Source: Alphaproteobacteria bacterium CG11_big_fil_rev_8_21_14_0_20_44_7 (GTDB lineage: Bacteria > Pseudomonadota > Alphaproteobacteria > Rickettsiales > 21-14-0-20-44-7). Taken from it: a DNA stretch of 5,002 nucleotides. The stretch spans positions 1-5,002 of the forward strand of contig PCXJ01000098.1 of assembly GCA_002787615.1 (NCBI GenBank). The letters run 5' to 3'. The notes below the pieces were generated by a model. The model was not told the origin of the DNA, ran no database searches, and worked only from the letters and a program-made list of their open reading frames with translations. Positions 1 to 5,002 of this stretch are shown here, one piece after another (the stretch's first letter is position 1; every line of letters begins with the position of its first letter). Both the position numbers and the translations under genes were made by a program.

Positions 1-1347
1 ATCATCCTCATCGCCATAATCCTTCTGGGAATCATCCTATATTCTGTTTTTGTTCCGCGTGATGAAGAAGATATCTGGCAGTGGAAAGAAGATTGGTATG
101 AAGCCTTCACGCTTTCCAACGGCATGAAAGTTATTGTTATACCGAACAGCAAAATCCCCGCAGTTTCGCATATAATATGGTATCGCATCGGCGCAATGGA
201 TGAGCCTTATGGCAAATCCGGCATTGCGCATTTCCTTGAACATTTGATGTTCAAAGGCACGTTAAAACATCCAGATGGCAAGTTTTCCAAAACCGTGGCA
301 GAGGGGGGAGGGCAGGAAAACGCCTTCACTTCGCAGGATTATACCGCATATTATCAGAAAGTTCCGCTTGAGCAGCTTGAAACCGTGATGGAAATGGAAG
401 CTGACCGCATGAAAGGGCTGACAATCGCTGATGAGCAAATGACATCCGAGCGTAGCGTTGTGTTGGAAGAGCGTAATATGCAGATTGAGAATAATCCGCG
501 TAGCCTGCTAAATGAGCAGATGGATGCGGCGCTTTTTCAGAATCACCCTTATGGCAATCCGCTAATCGGTTGGAAGCATGAGATTGAAGCATTAAATACA
601 CAAGATGCGCTGGATTTTTATCATAAATATTATGACCCGCAAAATGCGATATTGATTGTTGGCGGGGATATTACGGCAGAGAAATTAAAACCGCTTGCCG
701 AGAAATATTACGGTGCGGTGCAATCCGAAGGCAAAGCCGAGAAGCTGAATATTATAGAGCCTCCGCAACGTGCAGAGCGCCGTGTTATCATGCGTGATGA
801 GCGCGTAAAGCAGGATGAGCTATGGATTGATTTTTATGCACCAAGCCACACATATGGCGCGAGTGAGCATGCATATGCCTTGACCTTATTATCCAAAATC
901 CTTGGTGGCGGCACGATTTCACGCCTTTATCAAGAATTGGTAGTTAAGCAAAAGATTGCAGTGATGGCCGGCGCGCAATATAGCGGTTTGAAGCGTGGCC
1001 CCGGAAGTTTCACTATATATGCCATCCCCGCCGAAGGTAAAACACCTGAGGAGGTTGAGGCGGCGATACATAAGCAACTGAATTTGCTCATAACAAAGGG
1101 CGTGACCGAGGATGAACTTGCCTCTGCCAAAAAATCCATGATTGCTGAGATGCTATATAGTCGTGAGGGCTTGCTAGGGCTTTCAATCATAATGGGGCAG
1201 GTGGTTGCCACCGGACTTGAGCCGGAATTTGTCAGCAAATGGACACAGAATATAGGTTCTGTCACTGCCGAACAAATTCGCGCGGCGGCAGCTTATACAT
1301 TGAAGCGCAATAATAGCGTGACGGGGGTGTTGAAAGGCAATGAGTAA
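1..1347 (+). CDS. M16 family zinc metallopeptidase, catalytic subunit (5' partial)
   Basis: This is the catalytic half of a bacterial M16B (processing-peptidase-like) protease pair, probably cleaving peptides outside the cytoplasm; its substrate is unknown. The frame is open from base 1, so the start lies upstream and 448 residues are visible. ATG 124 is not the start, because it would remove a hydrophobic segment (visible residues 1-18, IILIAIILLGIILYSVFV) and the first beta strand (EAFTLSNGMKVIVIPNS). The segment is followed by acidic residues and looks like a signal anchor. The zinc motif HFLEH is at visible residues 77-81 (bases 229-243). The distal zinc ligand is E157 (bases 469-471) in VVLEERNM, 80 residues after the first His as in the family. 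ENAFTSQDYTAYYQ and HPYGNPLIGW are further family blocks. The C-terminal M16 domain spans about 195-380. The Arg/Tyr substrate-binding pair is absent (V314 and V321 in LYQELVVKQKIAV). The stop overlaps the next start, which implies an operon. Family assignment is very secure. Confidence 0.94.
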   Translation: MILIAIILLGIILYSVFVPRDEEDIWQWKEDWYEAFTLSNGMKVIVIPNSKIPAVSHIIWYRIGAMDEPYGKSGIAHFLEHLMFKGTLKHPDGKFSKTVAEGGGQENAFTSQDYTAYYQKVPLEQLETVMEMEADRMKGLTIADEQMTSERSVVLEERNMQIENNPRSLLNEQMDAALFQNHPYGNPLIGWKHEIEALNTQDALDFYHKYYDPQNAILIVGGDITAEKLKPLAEKYYGAVQSEGKAEKLNIIEPPQRAERRVIMRDERVKQDELWIDFYAPSHTYGASEHAYALTLLSKILGGGTISRLYQELVVKQKIAVMAGAQYSGLKRGPGSFTIYAIPAEGKTPEEVEAAIHKQLNLLITKGVTEDELASAKKSMIAEMLYSREGLLGLSIIMGQVVATGLEPEFVSKWTQNIGSVTAEQIRAAAAYTLKRNNSVTGVLKGNE

Positions 1348-2641
1348 ATTCGCTCCAATTTTTGCAGTATTAGTTGTCGTGTTTTTCGCGTTGCCGTCTT
1401 TTGCAGCTTTTGACACTAAGCAAGCCGAGCATGGGGATATAAAAGCTTGGTATATTCAGGATGATTCGCTGCCGATTATTTCAATCAAAATCGCCTTCGA
1501 GAATGCCGGATATGCCTATGACCCAAGCGGAAAAAGCGGTGTCGCCAATTTTGTTGCCGGAATGCTGAATGAGGGGACGAAAGAGGTAAGCTCACGAAAA
1601 TTCCAGAAATTACTGGATGATAATGCGATTGAGTTTATTCCAAGCTTGGATAAGGATAATTTTTATATTTCCATCAAAACCCTTTCTCCCAATCTTGATT
1701 TGACGCTGGATTTGCTGAACAAGGCTTTGACCGAGCCATTGCTGGGCGTGGAAGAAACCGAGCGTGTGCGCGGGCAGATTTTAACCAGCATAAATAAGCG
1801 TGATGAAAGCCCGAATGAAATTGCCGCGCAGGTTTTTGCTGAGAAGGTTTTTGGCAGTCATCCATATGCAAAAAGTGAAGATGGGGTGGCGGGTGAAGTG
1901 AAGTCAATTACGCCGAGTGATATGCGCAAATTTATGAAAAGCCATTTTGCCAAAGATAATATCAAAATCGCAATCGCGGGAAATGTTAATCAGGGCAGGG
2001 CGCAAAAGATTATTGCAAAAATCGTGAGAGATTTGCCGAAAAAGGCGGATGTTGTGGAATTGCCTGAATTTACGTCCTATCCACAGGCGGAAATCGTGCA
2101 AATTGAGCATAATAACCCGCAAACGGTGGTGGTGTTTGGGCATAAAGGCATAAAACGCAGCGATAAAGATTTTTATGCGGCATATCTGCTAAATCATATA
2201 ATTGGTGGTGATGGCTTCCAATCAATCCTCTATCGTGAAGTGCGCGAAAAGCAGGGCTTGTCATACTATATCGGCACAAGTTTTCAGGGTTATGAACATG
2301 CAGATTTGTTTACCGGTACGCTGGCAACAAAAAACATTGATGTTGAAAAAAGCATAAATATTGTCAAGGCGCAGCTTGAGCAGATTGCGCAAGGTGGGGT
2401 AACTCAGGCGGAGCTGGATAATGCTAAGAAATATATAACCGGCTCATTCCCGCTGAATTTGGATATGAATACCGGATTAACCACATATTTGCTGATGATG
2501 CAGCTTGAGGGGTTGGAAATCTCATATTTGAAGAATCGCAACAATTTTATGGAATCTGTGACATTAGAGCAAGTTAACGCTGCCGCCAAAAGGCTGATAA
2601 CGCCGGAAAGGCTGCTGATAGTGACTGTTGGCGGGGAATGA
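1340..2641 (+). CDS. M16 family peptidase-like protein, zinc-less partner subunit, secreted
   Basis: This 433-residue M16 homologue is probably the non-catalytic partner of the upstream peptidase. Residues 1-22 form a signal peptide (MSK, then a hydrophobic run, then ALPSFA), with likely cleavage near A22/A23, so the mature protein should be periplasmic. In the segment aligned with GIAHFLEHLMFKGT it reads GVANFVAGMLNEGT, so His-Glu-His has become N70, A73, G74 (bases 1547-1561). The distal Glu is also lost, with ILTS at residues 147-150. It keeps R302 and Y309 (bases 2243-2245 and 2264-2266) in YREVREKQGLSYY, the seven-residue-spaced Arg/Tyr pair that binds the substrate backbone in M16 enzymes and that the first protein lacks. 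This complementarity matches known bacterial M16B heterodimers such as the Sphingomonas pair. The genes overlap in ATGAGTAA. The AAAGG at 1333-1337 is only 2 bases from the ATG, a poor Shine-Dalgarno, so translational coupling is likely. Length is normal for the family and no frameshift is seen. Confidence 0.94.
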   Translation: MSKFAPIFAVLVVVFFALPSFAAFDTKQAEHGDIKAWYIQDDSLPIISIKIAFENAGYAYDPSGKSGVANFVAGMLNEGTKEVSSRKFQKLLDDNAIEFIPSLDKDNFYISIKTLSPNLDLTLDLLNKALTEPLLGVEETERVRGQILTSINKRDESPNEIAAQVFAEKVFGSHPYAKSEDGVAGEVKSITPSDMRKFMKSHFAKDNIKIAIAGNVNQGRAQKIIAKIVRDLPKKADVVELPEFTSYPQAEIVQIEHNNPQTVVVFGHKGIKRSDKDFYAAYLLNHIIGGDGFQSILYREVREKQGLSYYIGTSFQGYEHADLFTGTLATKNIDVEKSINIVKAQLEQIAQGGVTQAELDNAKKYITGSFPLNLDMNTGLTTYLLMMQLEGLEISYLKNRNNFMESVTLEQVNAAAKRLITPERLLIVTVGGE

Positions 2642-2694
2642 CATGGGTGGTGGGTTTCCTAAAGTCCGCTTAATTGACTGTAACAAAAGCTTCA

Positions 2695-2723
2695 TTTTTA
2701 TTTTATGCTCATATATGTATAAT
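2695..2723 (+). promoter_or_regulatory. possible promoter (-10 TATAAT) before the small gene
   Basis: A perfect TATAAT lies at 2718-2723. The -35 placed 17 bases upstream (TTTTTA, 2695-2700) is poor, and the better-looking TTGACT at 2674-2679 is 38 bases away, too far to pair with it. A start about 7 bases downstream would fall near 2730, right at the Shine-Dalgarno sequence, leaving almost no leader. No clear terminator separates the M16 pair from this point, so the small gene may instead be read from the upstream operon. Confidence 0.3.
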
Positions 2724-2730
2724 GAAGGTG

Positions 2731-2735
2731 AGAGG
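2731..2735 (+). promoter_or_regulatory. ribosome binding site of the 55-residue ORF
   Basis: AGAGG lies 6 bases before ATG 2742. It is the best Shine-Dalgarno sequence in the window. An in-frame TAA at 2736-2738, just before the ATG, rules out any earlier start in this frame, so the site and the stop together fix the start codon. Confidence 0.6.
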
Positions 2736-2741
2736 TAAGCA

Positions 2742-2909
2742 ATGGCAACAACAAATCCAGAATTAGAGATGACAGAAGTTATGGCGATGCATGACCCTGC
2801 GACTATGGCTGTTATAGCCCAGCAGGAAATGTTTATGGCCGAAATGTCACCTCTTGCTCTAGGTAACTTTAATGGCACAGGCCACGGTCACGGCGGCAGG
2901 TTCTGCTAG
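2742..2909 (+). CDS. small Met-rich protein with Gly/His tail and C-terminal Cys, function unknown
   Basis: I do not recognise this 55-residue ORF. It is supported by AGAGG six bases upstream, an in-frame stop just before the ATG, and a clear two-part composition. Residues 1-40 (MATTNPELEMTEVMAMHD to SPLAL) are acidic and Met-rich, with eight Met in the whole protein and no Lys, and probably form one or two short helices. Residues 41-55 (GNFNGTGHGHGGRFC) are Gly/His-rich with a single Cys as the last residue. There is no signal peptide or membrane segment. The layout, a helical acidic leader followed by a Gly-rich tail ending in Cys, resembles precursors of ribosomally made modified peptides; a small metal-binding protein (His, Cys, Met) is an equal alternative. 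No modifying enzyme or transporter is visible nearby, so either role is inference. It sits 100 bases after the M16 pair, and a link with those peptidases (maturation or degradation) is possible but unproven. The ORF could still be spurious. Confidence 0.6.
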   Translation: MATTNPELEMTEVMAMHDPATMAVIAQQEMFMAEMSPLALGNFNGTGHGHGGRFC

Positions 2910-2959
2910 TTAAGTTATTCTGAGATAATCGCGGATGCAATTCCCAGCTAGCCTTTTTT
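2905..2959 (+). terminator. weak terminator-like structure after the small gene
   Basis: GCTAGTT (2905-2911, overlapping the TAG stop) can pair with AGCTAGC (2946-2952), seven pairs including one G-U. The pairing encloses a 34-base loop with a minor inner hairpin (TTATT/GATAA) and is followed by C and six T residues (2954-2959). The T run is convincing, but the stem is weak and the loop long, so this is only a candidate end for the upstream transcript. Confidence 0.25.
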
Positions 2960-3023
2960 ATCCCCATTTTTTCATAAAATTCCCATAAATACAGGGTGAT
3001 AAAACTGTATATAAAATCACAGG

Positions 3024-3053
3024 AAATAAATTTTCAATTTTATGCATTTATTT
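3024..3053 (+). repeat. AT-rich inverted repeat just upstream of the -35 (UP-element-like)
   Basis: AAATAAAT (3024-3031) and ATTTATTT (3046-3053) are perfect inverted copies separated by 14 AT-rich bases, ending two bases before TTGACA. Position and composition suit an UP element contacted by the RNA polymerase alpha subunit, which is common at strong rRNA promoters. In a region this AT-rich the inverted symmetry could be chance. Confidence 0.4.
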
Positions 3054-3055
3054 GT

Positions 3056-3084
3056 TTGACATGGCTGAGATGTTTCGCTAAATA
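3056..3084 (+). promoter_or_regulatory. likely promoter of the 23S rRNA gene
   Basis: TTGACA (3056-3061) is a perfect -35. It is followed by GCTAAATA (3077-3084), which matches seven of eight positions of the Caulobacter housekeeping -10 consensus GCTANAWC. The gap of 14 bases after TTGACAT is within the 10-14 described for that consensus. In E. coli terms the -10 (TAAATA, 17-base spacer) is poor, so the call depends on an alphaproteobacterial sigma factor. An AT-rich tract lies directly upstream. Transcription would start near 3091, giving a leader of about 235 bases. Confidence 0.6.
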
Positions 3085-3114
3085 GATGCTCCCTTCCGAA
3101 ATTATGATGGGTTT

Positions 3115-3137
3115 GCAGAGTAATTCGTTACTGCTGC
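3115..3137 (+). other. leader hairpin with TTCG loop
   Basis: AGTAA (3119-3123) pairs with TTACT (3128-3132) around a TTCG tetraloop. GCAG (3115-3118) pairs with CTGC (3134-3137) if G3133 is bulged, giving nine pairs. The loop is closed by A-U rather than C-G, so it lacks the extra stability of the classic UUCG motif. No T run follows, so it is not a terminator. Confidence 0.45.
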
Positions 3138-3166
3138 TATGTTGTTTGAAATTGTAAGTGATAGTT

Positions 3167-3217
3167 GAATATATACGGTAGCGCAGGCTTGCCCGCGTTA
3201 CGATGATGTATATATTC
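3167..3217 (+). repeat. long two-part hairpin in the 23S leader
   Basis: The outer arms GAATATATAC (3167-3176) and GTATATATTC (3208-3217) are perfect 10-base inverted copies. Inside them GTAGCGCAGGC (3178-3188) faces GCCCGCGTTAC (3191-3201), pairing with one G-U and one A-C mismatch and a small CTTG loop. A one-base and a six-base internal bulge join the two stems. The GC-rich top stem on an AT-only outer stem stands out from the surrounding sequence. No T tract follows. It may be a leader RNA structure, a processing site or a copy of a small palindromic repeat. Confidence 0.65.
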
Positions 3218-3232
3218 TTCCTTATGTCTGAC

Positions 3233-3251
3233 ACATTGCAATGTCTTTAAT
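3233..3251 (+). promoter_or_regulatory. 12-base palindrome overlapping a boxA-like antitermination site
   Basis: ACATTGCAATGT (3233-3244) is a perfect palindrome. It overlaps TGTCTTTAAT (3242-3251), which resembles rRNA boxA (TGCTCTTTAA in E. coli), the site where NusB and S10 load to prevent premature termination. The position, about 75 bases before the 23S 5' end and downstream of the promoter, is right for that role. The match is short, so this remains tentative. Confidence 0.4.
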
Positions 3252-3279
3252 TAGATATTGTTTTGTATGATAATAATAC

Positions 3280-3315
3280 TGAGAAAATCTCAAAGCGGTT
3301 GGTAACAATACCAAC
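3280..3315 (+). other. two hairpins just before the 23S 5' end
   Basis: TGAGA (3280-3284) pairs with TCTCA (3288-3292). GTTGGTA (3298-3304) pairs perfectly with TACCAAC (3309-3315) around an ACAA loop. The second stem ends about ten bases before the mature rRNA. No T run follows, so these are not terminators. They could be boxB-like parts of the antitermination leader or shape 5' processing of the precursor. Confidence 0.45.
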
Positions 3316-3325
3316 AAATAAGAAT

Positions 3326-5002
<1,677 letters not shown>

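Larger units (their letters stand above)
2910..3325 (+). other. non-coding intergenic region and 23S leader
   Basis: This 416-base stretch has no convincing gene on either strand and no tRNA cloverleaf, although tRNA-Ile and tRNA-Ala normally precede 23S in bacterial rRNA operons. The left part (2955-3055) is strongly AT-rich. A promoter follows at 3056-3084. The right part is a presumed transcribed leader holding hairpins at 3115-3137, 3167-3217, 3280-3292 and 3298-3315, plus a palindrome and a boxA-like site at 3233-3251. A possible second -10 (TATGAT, 3266-3271, overlapping GATAAT, 3269-3274) lacks a good -35. Confidence 0.7.

Noticed and set aside
124..1347. ATG 124 as the start of the first M16 gene
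   Set aside because: The frame stays open to base 1 and encodes a hydrophobic anchor plus the first beta strand of the M16 fold, so the start lies before the window.
2674..2679. TTGACT as the -35 of a promoter for the small gene
   Set aside because: The nearest good -10 (2718-2723) is 38 bases away, and no acceptable -10 lies at 15-19 bases.
2564..2878. Antisense 104-residue ORF starting with GTG
   Set aside because: It overlaps the end of the second M16 gene and most of the small ORF, has no ribosome site, and resembles no family.
3086..3157. 23-codon ORF (MLPSEIMMGLQS...) in the 23S leader
   Set aside because: There is no Shine-Dalgarno sequence, it runs through a hairpin, and it lies within the predicted rRNA leader; chance is the simplest explanation.
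2910..3325. tRNA-Ile/tRNA-Ala, CRISPR repeats or insertion-sequence ends in the spacer
   Set aside because: No T-loop (GTTCGA-like) or cloverleaf, no regularly spaced direct repeats, and no transposase fragments or target duplications were found by reading both strands.

Overview
The window looks like chromosomal DNA of an alphaproteobacterium with a moderate to low G+C content. Three things point there. The 23S rRNA 5' end has the alphaproteobacterial form (GCATTTGGTGAATGCC). The promoter in front of it fits the Caulobacter-type housekeeping consensus (TTGAC plus GCTAAAT). The two-gene M16 peptidase cassette is typical of this class. No genus can be named. A 23S gene with no 16S or tRNA genes in front of it resembles the Rickettsiales and some other reduced or host-associated lineages, but that is inference.

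Layout: bases 1-1347 hold the 3' part of a membrane-anchored, zinc-binding M16 peptidase whose true start lies before the window. Bases 1340-2641 hold a second, secreted M16 protein, overlapping the first by 8 bases. The first protein has the zinc site (HFLEH plus distal Glu) but lacks the Arg/Tyr substrate-binding pair. The second has lost the zinc site but keeps the Arg/Tyr pair. They therefore look like the two halves of one obligate heterodimeric protease acting outside the cytoplasm.

Bases 2742-2909 encode a 55-residue, Met-rich, acidic small protein that is too short for ordinary ORF calling. It has a good Shine-Dalgarno sequence and an unusual C-terminal tail, GTGHGHGGRFC. I do not recognise it. 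It could be a metal-binding peptide or a precursor of a modified peptide (RiPP), and it is the least explained item here.

Bases 2910-3325 contain no convincing gene. They appear to hold an AT-rich upstream element, a promoter (3056-3084) and a roughly 235-base structured leader with four hairpins, a 12-base palindrome and a boxA-like antitermination sequence. From about 3326 to the right edge lies the 5' part of a 23S rRNA gene, intact as far as it can be read and cut off by the window at roughly E. coli position 1800. Because protein genes sit directly upstream, this 23S is not in a classical 16S-tRNA-23S operon and seems to have its own promoter.
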